Assembly (NCBI GenBank): GCA_039707655.1
Contig: CM077665.1
Span: 440,385,531-440,449,530, forward strand
DNA length: 64,000 bases
Reading direction: 5' to 3'
DNA from: Elymus sibiricus
Lineage: Eukaryota; Streptophyta; Magnoliopsida; Poales; Poaceae
This document shows, piece after piece, positions 23,679-34,584 of this stretch. The position numbers were made by a program, and so were the translations under genes. The notes beneath the pieces were generated by a model that saw nothing but the letters and a program-made list of their open reading frames with translations, was not told where the DNA came from and made no database searches. Positions within the stretch are counted from its first letter, which is position 1. Every line of letters starts with the position of its first letter.

Positions 23679-26444
23679 CTAGGTTACCTCAATGGGGATA
23701 TGCATGTCCCCAAAAATAAGTATATCATATTTCTTTTTGGCAGTAGGGAGAGGGAATTCAAAATCTCCAATAATAATCGTTGAATTTTTTCCAATGGAGT
23801 TGATACTATGAACTTGAGGTTGTTTCTTCGAAAAGTGTACCGTATGCTCATTACCATTAACATGAAAAGTGACATTGCCCTTGTTGCAATCAATAACAGC
23901 CCCTGCAGTATTCAAAAAAGGTCTACCAAGGATGATCGACATACTGTCGTCCTCGGGAATATCAAGAATAACAAAGTCCGTTAGGATAGTAACATTTGCA
24001 ACTACGACAGGCACATCCTCACAAATACCGATCGGTAAAGCAGTTGATTTATCAGCCATTTGCAAAGAGATTTCAGTAGGTGTCAACTTATTCAAATCAA
24101 GTCTACGATACAAAGAGAAAGGCATAACACTAACACCAGCTGCAAGGTCACATAAAGCAGTTTTAACATAGTTTCTTTTAATGGAGCATGGTATAGTAGG
24201 TACTCCGGGATCTCCTAATTTCTTTGGTACTCCACCCTTAAAAGTATAATTAGCAAGCATGGTGGAAATTTCAGCTTCCGGTATCTTTCTTTTATTTGTC
24301 ACAATATCTTTCATATACTTAGCATAAGGAGACATTTTCAGAATATCAGTCAAACGCATACGCAAAAAGACAGGTCTAAGCATTTCAACAAAGCGCTCAA
24401 AATCCTCATCATCCTTTTTCTTGGATGGCTTAGGAGGAAAGGGCATGGGTTTCTGAACCCAAGGTTCTCTTTCTTTACCATGCTTCCTAGCAACGAAGTC
24501 TCTTTTATCATATCTTTTATTCCTAGGTTGTGGGTTATCAAGATCAACAGCAGGTTCAATCTCCACATCATTATCATTACTAGGTTGAGCATCAACATGA
24601 ACATCATCATTAATATTATCACTAGGCTCATGTTCATTACCATATTGTGTCTCAGCATCAGAAATAGAAATATCATTTGGGTTTTCATGTGTATCTATAA
24701 CAGGTTCACTAGCAGCATGCAAAGTCCTATCATCATTCTTTTTCCTTTTATTACTGGGACGACTAGGTGCATCAGTATTAATTCTCTGAGAATCTTGCTC
24801 AATTCTCTTAGGATGGCCCTCAGGATACAAAGGTTCATGAGTCATTTTACCACCTCTAGTCACAACTCTAATAGAATGATCATTGTTCTTACCATTCATC
24901 TCATTAAGCAAATCATTTTGTGCCTTAAGTACTTGTTCTACTTGAGTAGTTACCATGGAAGCATGTTTACTAATAAGCTTAAGATCATTGATAGTTCTAC
25001 TCATATAATCACCTAAGCGATCAAGCATGTAAGCATTATGTTTCAATTGTCTACTAACATAAGCATTGAAATTTTCTTGCTTAACAATAAAGTTATCAAA
25101 CTCATCCAAGCAATGGCTAGCAGACTTATTATAAGGAATATCACCTTCATCAAATCTACGAAGAGAATTTACCTCTACTACCTGTGTCGGGGTATCAAGA
25201 CCATGTATTTCTTCAATAGGTGGTAAATTCTTAACATCTTCAGCTTTAATACCTTTTTCTTTCATAGATTTCTTTGCCTCTTGCATATCTTCAGGACTGA
25301 GAAATAGAATACCTCTTTTCTTCAGAGTTGGCTTTGGAGGTGGTTCGGGAATAGTCCAATCATTATCATTGCTCAATATATTATTCAATAGTAGTTCAGC
25401 TTGTTCAACAGTTCGTTCCCTGAAAACACAACCAGCATAACTATCTAGGTGGTCCCTAGAAGCATCGGTTAGTCCATTATAAAAGATATCAAGTATTTCG
25501 TTTTTCCTGAGAGGATGATCAGGCAAAGCATTAAGTAATTGGAGAAGCCTCCCCCAAGCTTGTGGGAGACTCTCTTCTTCAATTTGCACAAAGTTAAATA
25601 TTTCCTGCAGGGCAGCTTGTTTCTTATGGGCAGGAAAATATTTTTCAGAGAAGTAATATACCATATCCTGGGGACTACGCTCACAACCAGGAGCAAGAGA
25701 ATTAAACCATATCTTAGCATCACCCTTTAATGAGAAAGGAAACAACTTAAGAATATAGTAATAACGAATTTTTTCCTCATGAGTAAATAGGGTGGCTATA
25801 TCATTCAATTTAGTAAGATGTGCCACAACAATTTCAGATTCGTAACCATGGAAAGGATCAGATTCAACCAAAGTAATTAACTCAGGATCGACAGAGAATT
25901 CATAATCCTTATCAGTAACAAAGATAGGTGAAGTAGCAAACTTAGGATCATATTGCATTCTAGCATTCAAAGATTTTTCCTTCCACTTGCATAGTAATTT
26001 CTGAAGATCATCTCTATCCTTACAAGCAAGAAAGTCCCTAGCTACCTCTCCTTCCATAACATAATCCTTAGGTATATTAGGCAATTCATATCTAGGAGAG
26101 CTAGGTCTAGCAGGTGTCTCATAGTGTTCAGTTTCAATAATTTCATCAGTTTCAGAAATATCATCAGTTTCAGCAATGACTCTAGCAATTTGCTCATCAA
26201 GAAATTCACCCAGTGGCACAGTATTATCAAGAAAAGTATCATCATAAGCATCATGCATAGCAGAAGTGGCATCATCAATTACTTGTGACATATCAGAATC
26301 AATAGCAGGTGGTGGTGTCGCAAATTTACTCACAACAGAAGGTGAATCAAGTACAGAACTAGATGGCAGTTCCTTACCTCCCCTCGTAGTAGAGGCATAG
26401 ATCTTAGTTTTTGGGTCTTTCGGATTCTTCATAGTGATCAACAA
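23679..26444 (-). CDS. gag-protease polyprotein of gypsy B
   Basis: Intact 921-residue frame. An acidic N-terminal third is followed by a Ty3/gypsy gag core at about residues 200-345 (LFPFSLKGDAKIWFNSL, FSEKYFPAHKK, ESLPQAWGRL). A linker and a coiled-coil region (about 450-530) follow. An acidic, low-complexity stretch then leads to a retropepsin-like domain around 770-870 (TALCDLAAGVSVMPF, and later IILGRPFLNTAGAVID). The catalytic triplet reads D-L-A rather than D-T/S-G. No CCHC knuckle was seen. The frame ends with a normal stop; no RT, RNase H or integrase follows. Start chosen as the first in-frame ATG after the primer site (37 bases away); a second Met five codons in is possible. Confidence 0.85.
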   Translation of the reverse strand: MLITMKNPKDPKTKIYASTTRGGKELPSSSVLDSPSVVSKFATPPPAIDSDMSQVIDDATSAMHDAYDDTFLDNTVPLGEFLDEQIARVIAETDDISETDEIIETEHYETPARPSSPRYELPNIPKDYVMEGEVARDFLACKDRDDLQKLLCKWKEKSLNARMQYDPKFATSPIFVTDKDYEFSVDPELITLVESDPFHGYESEIVVAHLTKLNDIATLFTHEEKIRYYYILKLFPFSLKGDAKIWFNSLAPGCERSPQDMVYYFSEKYFPAHKKQAALQEIFNFVQIEEESLPQAWGRLLQLLNALPDHPLRKNEILDIFYNGLTDASRDHLDSYAGCVFRERTVEQAELLLNNILSNDNDWTIPEPPPKPTLKKRGILFLSPEDMQEAKKSMKEKGIKAEDVKNLPPIEEIHGLDTPTQVVEVNSLRRFDEGDIPYNKSASHCLDEFDNFIVKQENFNAYVSRQLKHNAYMLDRLGDYMSRTINDLKLISKHASMVTTQVEQVLKAQNDLLNEMNGKNNDHSIRVVTRGGKMTHEPLYPEGHPKRIEQDSQRINTDAPSRPSNKRKKNDDRTLHAASEPVIDTHENPNDISISDAETQYGNEHEPSDNINDDVHVDAQPSNDNDVEIEPAVDLDNPQPRNKRYDKRDFVARKHGKEREPWVQKPMPFPPKPSKKKDDEDFERFVEMLRPVFLRMRLTDILKMSPYAKYMKDIVTNKRKIPEAEISTMLANYTFKGGVPKKLGDPGVPTIPCSIKRNYVKTALCDLAAGVSVMPFSLYRRLDLNKLTPTEISLQMADKSTALPIGICEDVPVVVANVTILTDFVILDIPEDDSMSIILGRPFLNTAGAVIDCNKGNVTFHVNGNEHTVHFSKKQPQVHSINSIGKNSTIIIGDFEFPLPTAKKKYDILIFGDMHIPIEVT

Positions 26445-26480
26445 ATATAAATCCCAAGTGACTCAGAGAATAGAGCTATG

Positions 26481-26499
26481 CTCCCCGGCAACGGCGCCA
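26481..26499 (-). other. Asp-tRNA primer-binding site of gypsy B
   Basis: The plus strand reads TCCCCGGCAACGGCGCCA here, the 3' end of plant tRNA-Asp; the minus strand (the element's sense) is its complement TGGCGCCGTTGCCGGGGA. It lies 11 bases inside the 5' LTR. Gypsy A (about 30098-30115) has the same site and gypsy C (39672-39689) a one-base variant. Confidence 0.85.
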
Positions 26500-26510
26500 G
26501 AAAATGGTCT

Positions 26511-27911
26511 TGATAACCCACAAGTATAGGGGATCGCAACAGTTTTCGAGGGTAGAGTATTCAACCCAAATTTATTGATTCGACACAAGGGGAGCCAAAG
26601 AATATTCTCGAGTATTAGCAGCTGAGTTGTCAATTCAACCACACCTAAAAGACTTAATATCTGCAGCAAAGTATTTAGTAGCAAAGTAGTATGGAAGTAA
26701 CAGTAATGGTGGCAAAAGTAACAGTAGAGGTTTTGTAGCAATCGTAACAGTGGCAACGGAAAAGTAACTTAGCAAAGATCAATATGTGAAAAGCTCGTAG
26801 GCAACGGAACAGTGATGGATAATTATGTCGGATGGCATTCATCATGCAACGGTTATAACATAGGGTGACACAGAACTAGCTCCAATTCATCAATATAATG
26901 TAGGCATGTATTCCATATATAGTCATACGTGCTTATGGAAAAGAACTTGCATGACATCTTTTGTCCTACCCTCCCGTGGCAGCGGGGTCCTAATGGAAAC
27001 TAAGGGATATTAAGGCCTCCTTTTAATAGAGAACCGGACCAAAGCATTAGCACTTAGTGAATACATGGACTCCTCAAACTACGGTAATCACCGGAAAGAA
27101 TCCCAGTTATTGTCACCCTGGGGGATGCGGATCATAACTCGTAATAGGTGTCTACAACTTGCAAGATAGGATCAAGAACACATATATATTCATGAAAACA
27201 TAATAGGTTCAGATCTGAAATCATGGCACTCGGGCCCTAGTGACAAGCATTAAGCATAGCAAAGTCATAGCAACATCAATCTCAGAACATAGTGGATACT
27301 AGGAATCAAACCCTAACAAAACTAACTCGATTACATGGTAAATCTCATCCAACCCATCACCGTCCAGCAAGCCTACGATGGGATTACTCACGAATGGCGG
27401 AGAGCATCATGAAATTGGTGATGAAGGATGGTTGGTGATGACGACGGCGTCGATTTCCCCTCTCCGGAGCCCAAAACGGACCCCAGATTTGCCCTCCCAA
27501 GGAAGAACAGGAGGTGGCGGCGGCTCCGTATCATGAAACGCGATGAACTCTTCTCCTTTATTTTTTTCTCCCCGAATAGGGTTATATGGAGTTGGAGTTG
27601 AGGTCGGAGGAGTTGCAGGGGGCCCACAAGCCACCTGGGCGCGCCCTAGGAGGGACCGCCCCCCTGGCTTGTGGCCAATGGGTGGACCCCCTCCGGTTGA
27701 TTCTTTCGCCAGTATTTTTTATTAATTCCAAAAATATTCTCCGTAAATTTTCAGGTCAATCCGAGAACTTTTATTTCTTCACAAAAATAACACCAAGGCA
27801 ATTCTACTGAAAACAGCGTCAGTCCGGGTTAGTTCCATTCAAATCATGCAAATTAGAGTCCAAAACAAGAGCAAAAGAGTTTGGAAAAGTAGATACGATG
27901 GAGACGTATCA
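26511..27911 (-). repeat. gypsy B 5' LTR
   Basis: 1401 bp, partner of 18434-19833 with the same ends. Confidence 0.92.
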
Positions 27912-30097
27912 CCTTCTTTCATATCAGTCACGGCACCTATAGTGCGTAAAAACGGTCTATCAAGTATAATGGGACAAGACGGATTGCAATCAATATCAAG
28001 CACAATAAAATCAATGGGCACATAATTCCTATTTTCAAGAATGAGAACATCATTAATTCTTCCCAAAGGCTTTTTAAAAGTAGAATCCGCCAAGTGCAAA
28101 TTAAGAGAACATTCTTCAATGTTGGTAAGACCAAGCACATCACATAGAGATTTCGGAATCGTGGAAACACTACCACCCAAATCACACAAAGCAAAGCATT
28201 CATAATTTTTAATCTTGACCTTAATGGTAGGTTCCCACTTATCATGTAATTTTTTAGGAATAGAAATCTCCAACTCCAACTTTTCTTCAAAAGATTTCAT
28301 CATGGCATCAACGATATGTTTAGTAAAAGCTTTATTTTGCTCATAAGCATGGGATGAATTCAACATAGATTGCAACAAAGAAATACATTCAATCAAAGAG
28401 CAGCTATCATAATTAAAATCTTTGCAATCCAAGATAGTGGGCACATCACTAGTTAAAGTTTTAACCTCTTCAAACCCACTTTCATCAAAATTTTCATCAA
28501 GATTTTCACCCTCCAAATTATTGGGACGCCTTCTAGCTAAAGTTGACTCTACTTCAGTCCCTTCATTATCAATTTTAATATTACTAAACAAGGAATCAAT
28601 AGTAGAAACACCAATCACTTTAAGATCTACATCATTTTTGTAACGGCAATCACTAGAAGACGATTTTTCTAAGATTTCTCTTTTAGCTCTAAGCATAGCG
28701 GTTCTTTTCTTACTTTCATCCATAGAGACATATAAAGCTTTAATAGATTCATCAATCTTAGGCACAAAAGCTTTCAACTTGAGATTTTCAACATCATGAG
28801 AAATTCTATCAATGCTTCTAGACATATCATCAATCTTATTCAACATTTCTTCTATCGTAGTATTGAAAGCCTTTTGCGCATTGATAAATTCTTTAATATT
28901 ACTCTCAAGATCAGAGGTGTTCCTATTATTATTGTAATAAGAATTACCATAGGAATTACCATAATTATTAGAGGAATTTCTAGGAAAAGGCCTAGGATTA
29001 AAATTACCTCTATAAGCATTGTTATTGAAATTGTTGCGCAAGACAAAATTCACATCTACGGATTCACTATTTTGCTCAATCAAAGTAGACAAGGGTACAT
29101 CATTAAGATCAATAGGAGCATTTTTACTAGCAACCAATTTCATCAAAGCATCAACTTTATCACTCAAAGTACTAATTTCCTCTACCGAATTAACCTTTTT
29201 ACTAGTAGGTGCTCTTTCGGGATGCCATTGAGAATAATTAGACATGATATTATCTAGCAATTTAGTAGCTTCACCCAAAGTAATCTCCATAAAAGTACCA
29301 CCCGCGGCGGCATCTAAAAGATTTCTAGAGACAAAATTCAATCCCGCATAAAAAAATTGTATGATCATCCAAAGATTCAAACCATGTGTAGGACAATTTC
29401 TTATCATCAACTTCATTCGTTCCCAAGATTGGGCAACCTATTCATGCTCAAGTTGCTTAAAATTCATGATTTGCGTCCTAAGGGAAATAATATTCGTGGG
29501 CGGAAAATACTTAGTGATAAAAGCATCCTTGCACTTATTCCAAGAATCGATACTATTGCGAGGCAAAGATGAAAACCAAATTTTTGCATGATCCCGCAAG
29601 GAAAAAGGAAATAGTTTCAACTTGAAAATATCATTGTCCACATCTTTTTTCTTTTGCATATCACACAATTCAACGAACGTGTTTAGATGGAACGTGGCAT
29701 CCTCATTAGGATTACCGACAAATTGATCTTTCATGACAAGATTCAACAAAGCGGCTTTAATATCACAAGACTCCGTACTAGTGGCGGGAGGAGCAATAGG
29801 CGTACTAATAAAAACATTGTTATTAGTATTGGAAAAATCACACAACTTGGTGTTCTCTTGAGTCATCGTGACTACGCAAACAAGATTGCAAGCAAGGAAG
29901 AGATCCGGCAAGAAAAAGGGCAAACGAAAAAGAGGGCGAATAAAACGGCAAATTGGTGAAGTGGGGGAGAGATAAACGAGAGGCAAATGGAAAATAATGT
30001 AATTGCAAGGAGATGATATTTTTGATTAGGAACCTGGTAGATGATGGTGGAGTCCCCTCGGCGCCTACGATAGGCACGTAGAGGAGACCGCTTCCTC

Positions 30098-30115
30098 CCC
30101 GGCAACGGCGCCAGA
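30098..30115 (-). other. Asp-tRNA primer-binding site of gypsy A
   Basis: Plus-strand CTCCCCGGCAACGGCGCCAG, complementary in the element's sense to the end of tRNA-Asp, just inside the 5' LTR. Confidence 0.85.
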
Positions 30116-30123
30116 AATTCCTT

Positions 30124-31696
30124 TGACGTGGGTTGAGACTGCGTCGGTATTTCCCCAAAGAGGAAGGGATGATGCAGCACAGCGACGGTAAGTATTTCCC
30201 TTAGTTATGAAACCAAGGTTATCGAACCAGTAGGAGGATCACCACCGCCCAATAAGTAGCACCTGCACACAAACAACAAATACTTGCAACCCGACGCGAA
30301 AGAGAGGTTGTCAATCTCTCTACGGTAAAAAGATAGATTAGGTAGTGATAGATAGGAGAGATAGATCTCTCAGGAACACAAATAAAAAGAGTAAATATGC
30401 AGCAATATGTTTTTAGGTTTTTGGTTTTTTAGATCTGAAAATAAAGATTGCAAAAAGATAGATCGGAAAGCAATATGTTGGAAAAGTAGACCCCGGGGCC
30501 GTAGGGTTCACTAGTGGCTTCTCTCATGAGTATAGCGCACGGTGGGTGAACAAATTACTGTTGGGCAATTGATAGAAAATCGAATAGTCATGATGATATC
30601 CAAGGCGATGATCATTATATAGGCATCACGTCCAAGATAGAAAGACCGACTCCTGCCTGCATCTACCTCTATTACTCCACACATCGACCGCTATCCAGCA
30701 TACATCTAGTGTATTAAGTTCATGGAAAAATGGAGTAATGCAATAAGAACGATGACATGATGTAGACAAGATCTATTCATGTAGGAATAGACCCCATCTT
30801 GTTATCCTTAATAGCAACGATACATGCGTTGCTCGCTGCCCCTTCTGTCACTGGGAATGAACACCGCAAGATCGAACCCATCACAAAGCACCTCTTCCCA
30901 TGGCAAGAAAAATCAATCTAGTCGGCCTAACTAAACCAAAGATTCGAAGAAGAAATACGATGCTATAAGCAATCATGCATATAAGAGATCAAAGAAGACT
31001 CAAATAATATTCATGGATAGAAACTGATCATGAACTCAAAATTCATCGGATCCCAACAAACACACCGCAAAAGTTTACATCAAATAGATCTCCAAGAGAC
31101 CATTGTATTGAGAATCATAAGAGAGAGAGAAGAAGCCATCTAGCTACTGCCTACGGACTTGTAGGTCTATGGTGGACTACTCACGCATCATCGGAGAGGC
31201 ACCTATGAGGAAGATGAACCCCTCCGTGATGGTGTTTAGATTGGATCTCGCGGTTCTGGAACTTGCGGCGCCTGGAATTGAGTTTCGTCGACTCCCCTAC
31301 AGTTTTTCGAATATTTGAGAATATATAGGCATCAGAGGCGGTGCGGAAGGGGGGCGAGGAGGGCACGACCCATCAGGGCGCGCCGGGGCCCCCTGGCGCG
31401 CCCTGGTGGGTTGTGCTCTCCACAGCCCACCTCTCCCGCGGTTGTTTGGCCCACTGGGTGTCTTCTGGTCCAGAAAAAATCTCCAAAAAGTTTCGTCGCG
31501 ATTGGACTCCGTTTGGTATTGATTTTCTGCAAAGTAAAAAACAAGCAAAAACAGCAACTGGCACTTTGGCACTATGTCAATAGGTTAGTCCCAAAAATTG
31601 ATATAAAGTTGTTATAAAATGATTGTCAAACATCCAAGAATGATAATATAACAGCATGGAACAAGCAAAAATTATAGATACGTTGGAGACGTATCA
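30124..31696 (-). repeat. gypsy A 5' LTR
   Basis: 1573 bp, partner of 14365-15940. Followed by AGACT, after which the LTR of copia F resumes in register (compare 52335 onward). Confidence 0.92.
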
Positions 31697-32513
31697 AGAC
31701 TCCTCTTCGGTCAATAACCAATAGCGGGACCTGGATGCCCATATTGGTTCCTACATATTCCACGAAGATCTTTACCGGTCGAACCACGATGTCAAGGATT
31801 CAGTCAACCCCATATGTGGTTCCCTTTGTCCATCTCTATGTTACTTGCCCGAGATTCGATCGTCAGTGTCTCCATACCTAGTTCAATCTCATTACTGGCA
31901 AGTCTCTTTACTCGTTCTGTAATACAAGATCCCGTGACTAACTCATTAGCCACATTGCTTGCAAGCTTCTTGTGGTGTTGTATTACCGAGAGGGCCCAGA
32001 GATACCTCTCCGTCATACGGAGTGACAAATCCCAGTCTCGATTCATGCCAACCAAACAGACACCCTCGGAGATACCTGTAGATCACCTCTATGATCACCC
32101 AGTTACGAAGTGACGTTTGATAGCACACAAGGTATTCATCCGGTGTCAGGGAGTTGCATGATCTCATGGTCTTAGGAACAGATACTTGACATGAAGAAAG
32201 TAGTAGCAATAAACTTAAGTGATACGATCATATGCTAAGTTTATGGTTGAGTCTTGTCCATCACATCATTCTTCTAATGATGTGATCCCATTATCAAATG
32301 ACAAATCATGTCCATGGTCAGGAAACCTTAACCATCTCTGATTAACGAGATAGTCTAGTAGAGGCTCACTAGGGACATGGTGTTGTCTATGTATCCACAC
32401 ATGTATCTGAGTTTCCGATCAATACAATTCTAGCATGGATAATAGACGATTATCATGAATAGGGAAATATGATAATAACCAATTTATTATTGCCTCTAGG
32501 GCATATTTCCAAT
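31697..32513 (-). repeat. copia F 3' LTR, start part
   Basis: Continuation of the LTR broken at 14364. On the minus strand the LTR starts TATTGGAAATATGCCC right after the purine tract AGTGCAAGTGGGAGAC. The first dinucleotide is TA, not the canonical TG; the 5' LTR of F shows the same change. Confidence 0.88.
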
Positions 32514-33036
32514 AGTCTCCCACTTGCACTAGAGTCAATAATCTAGTTCACATCGCCATGTGATTAACACCCAATGAGTTCTAGGGTTTGATTATGTTTG
32601 GTTGTGAGGGAGGTTTTAGTCAACGGGTCTACAACATTCAGATCCATGTGTACTTTGCAAATCTCTATGTCATACTGTAGATGTTGCTACCACGCCCAAC
32701 TTGGAGCTATTCCAAATGACTACTCCACTATATGTATATGGTTTGCGACTCGGGGTCATCCGGATCGGTGTCAAAGCTTGCATCGATGTAACCCTTTACG
32801 ACGAACTCTTTATCACCTCCATAACAAGAAAGATTTCCTTAGTCCTGCGTAGGTACCTAAGGATAATCTTGACCGTTGTACAGTGATCTACTCCTGGATC
32901 ACTCTTGTACCCCCTTGCCAGACTCATGGCAAGGCACATATGAGCTATGGTACACAGCATGGCATACGAAATAGAGCCTATGGCTGAGGCATAGGGGACG
33001 AGCTTCATCCTTTCTCTTTCTTCTACGGTGGTCGAG
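32514..33036 (-). pseudogene. copia F pol: end of reverse transcriptase and RNase H remnant
   Basis: Minus-strand frame with the conserved copia stretch P-Y-A-S-A-I-G-S-I-S-Y-A-M-L-C-T near its start, then a stop and frameshifted RNase H pieces (Y-I-D-A-S-F-D-T-D). RNase H catalytic surroundings are largely deleted. The gene is interrupted upstream by gypsy C; it resumes at 42961. Confidence 0.8.
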
Positions 33037-34584
33037 TGCTACTTGTGAGCTGCGTTGGGATTTTCCCCGAAGAGGAGAGGAGATGCAACACAATAGAGAT
33101 AAGTATTTCCCTCACTAAGAACCAAGGTTATAGAACCAATAGGAGAACCAAACCAACTCCCTTCGACAGCACCTACACACACAAAACCAAACACTTGCAC
33201 CCAACGTGGGCAAGACGGTTGTCAAGCCCCTTGAACTCGTTACTTGCAAGGATTAAATCTTGATAGAGATAGATATGTAAAGGCAAAATAAAATAAAAGT
33301 AAATAAATTGCAGAAACGTATTTTTAGTGTTTTTTTATTTATGTTTAAGTAGACCCAGGGGCCATAGTGTTCACCAGAGGCTTCTCTCTCGAAAATAGCA
33401 TACGGTGGGTAGAAAAATTATTGTTGGGCAATTGACAGAATTGCGCATAGTTATGGCATGTTATTCATGGCAATGATCATGTATATAGGCATCACGTCCA
33501 GACCAAAACGATTCTTCATCTACTACTATTAGTCCACCAATCGACCAACTCCTGCCTGCTTCTCTGGTATTAAGTTCTTGACAAACAGAGTAATGCTTGG
33601 AGCAAGGTGACATGATGTAGACAAAATAAGACAAGCAATATGTTCAGATCCCGTCGTTTTATCCTTAATGGAAATAATACCAATACATGTCTTGTCCTCT
33701 TCTGTCACGAGGATATAGAGCACCGCAAGATCGAACCCATTACAACACACCACTCCCACTAAAGATAAATCAATCTAGTTGGCCAAACCAAACCAACTAA
33801 TTCGAAAGAAATACGAATCTATAACAATCATGCATAATGCAATTCAAAAAAGGCTCAATTTTCAATGAATAATCTGACCATAAACCCACAATTCATCGGA
33901 TCCCAACAAACACACCGCAATAGAATATTACATCGGATAGATCACCACAAGGATTGTGGTGAACATGGTATTTAAGAACAAAGAGAGAGAAGAAGCCATC
34001 TAGGTACTAGCTATGGACCCGTAGGTCTGTGGTGGACTACTCACGCATCATCATGGAGGCAGCAAGGTTGATGTAGATGGCCTCTATGGTCGATTCCCCC
34101 TCCGGCAGAGTACCGGAAAAGGTCTCTAGATGGCCTACCGTCGGAACAGAGGCTTGCGGCGACGGAAAAAGTGTTTCGGGTGGCTCTTTGTTGGTTTCGA
34201 GATTTTAGAGTATTTATGGAGGTGGAATTAGGTCAGACGGATCCATGAGGGGCCCACAAGACATCAGGGCATCCCTACCCGCTGGGTGCACTCTGTTGCC
34301 TTGTCGTCCCCTCGCGTCGCTTCCTGACTCGTTCCGAAGCTTCTTGGGTCTCTTTTGTCCATAAAAATCATCAAAAAGTTTCATGGCGTTTGGACTTCAT
34401 TTGGTACAGATTTCCAGGAAACCCAAAAACAGGCAAAAAAACAGCAACTGATATTGGCACTGTGTTAATAGGTTAGTTCCCAAAAATGATATAAAATAGC
34501 ATATAATTGCATATAATGTATCCTAGATTGGTAATATAATAGCATGGAACAATCAAAAATTGTAGATATGTTGGAGACGTATCA
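33037..34584 (-). repeat. gypsy C 3' LTR
   Basis: 1548 bp. On the minus strand begins TGATACGTCTCCAACA and ends ..CAAGTAGCA. It is related to, but clearly diverged from, the gypsy A LTR. Confidence 0.88.

Larger units (their letters stand above)
18434..27911 (-). mobile_element. gypsy element B, complete, nested in A
   Basis: 9478 bp with LTRs 18434-19833 and 26511-27911 and a perfect CCTTC duplication (18429-18433, 27912-27916). Minus-strand order: 5' LTR, Asp-tRNA primer site, 921-residue gag-protease, a promoter-like spacer, a 341-residue frame, 2 kb of noncoding DNA, purine tract, 3' LTR. Reverse transcriptase and integrase are absent. Its LTR pair is more alike than that of A, as expected for the later insertion. 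Confidence 0.92.
18353..29866 (-). pseudogene. gypsy A gag-protease, split by gypsy B, one stop
   Basis: The frame starts at the ATG at 29866 and runs to 27912, is interrupted by B, and resumes 18433-18353. Dropping B and one copy of its 5-bp target site gives 2031 nt, 677 codons, in frame throughout except for a TAG at 29438-29440. A Ty3 gag core lies near residues 60-140 (LFPFSLRDHAKIWF, ITKYFPP). An N-rich linker and a coiled region follow. The protease-like segment carries A-L-C-D-L-G-G-S-V and, towards the end, I-I-L-D-R-P-F-L. The protease has D-L-G where retroviral enzymes have D-T/S-G, as commonly seen in plant gypsy. No zinc knuckle and no RT follows. Confidence 0.85.
14365..31696 (-). 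mobile_element. gypsy element A, gag-protease only, contains nested gypsy B
   Basis: Complete minus-strand element: left LTR 14365-15940, 3' noncoding 15941-18352, gag-protease frame 18353-29866 (interrupted by B), primer site about 30098-30115, right LTR 30124-31696. Both sides carry AGACT (14360-14364 and 31697-31701). Without B it is about 7.85 kb. No reverse transcriptase, RNase H or integrase is present, so it is non-autonomous. LTR length and the TGATACG start suggest a Sabrina-type family, which I have not verified. Confidence 0.9.

Noticed and set aside
24480..25016. 178-residue plus-strand frame
   Set aside because: Antisense shadow of the gypsy B gag-protease; very rich in Ile/Ser as expected from the reverse of Asn/Asp codons.
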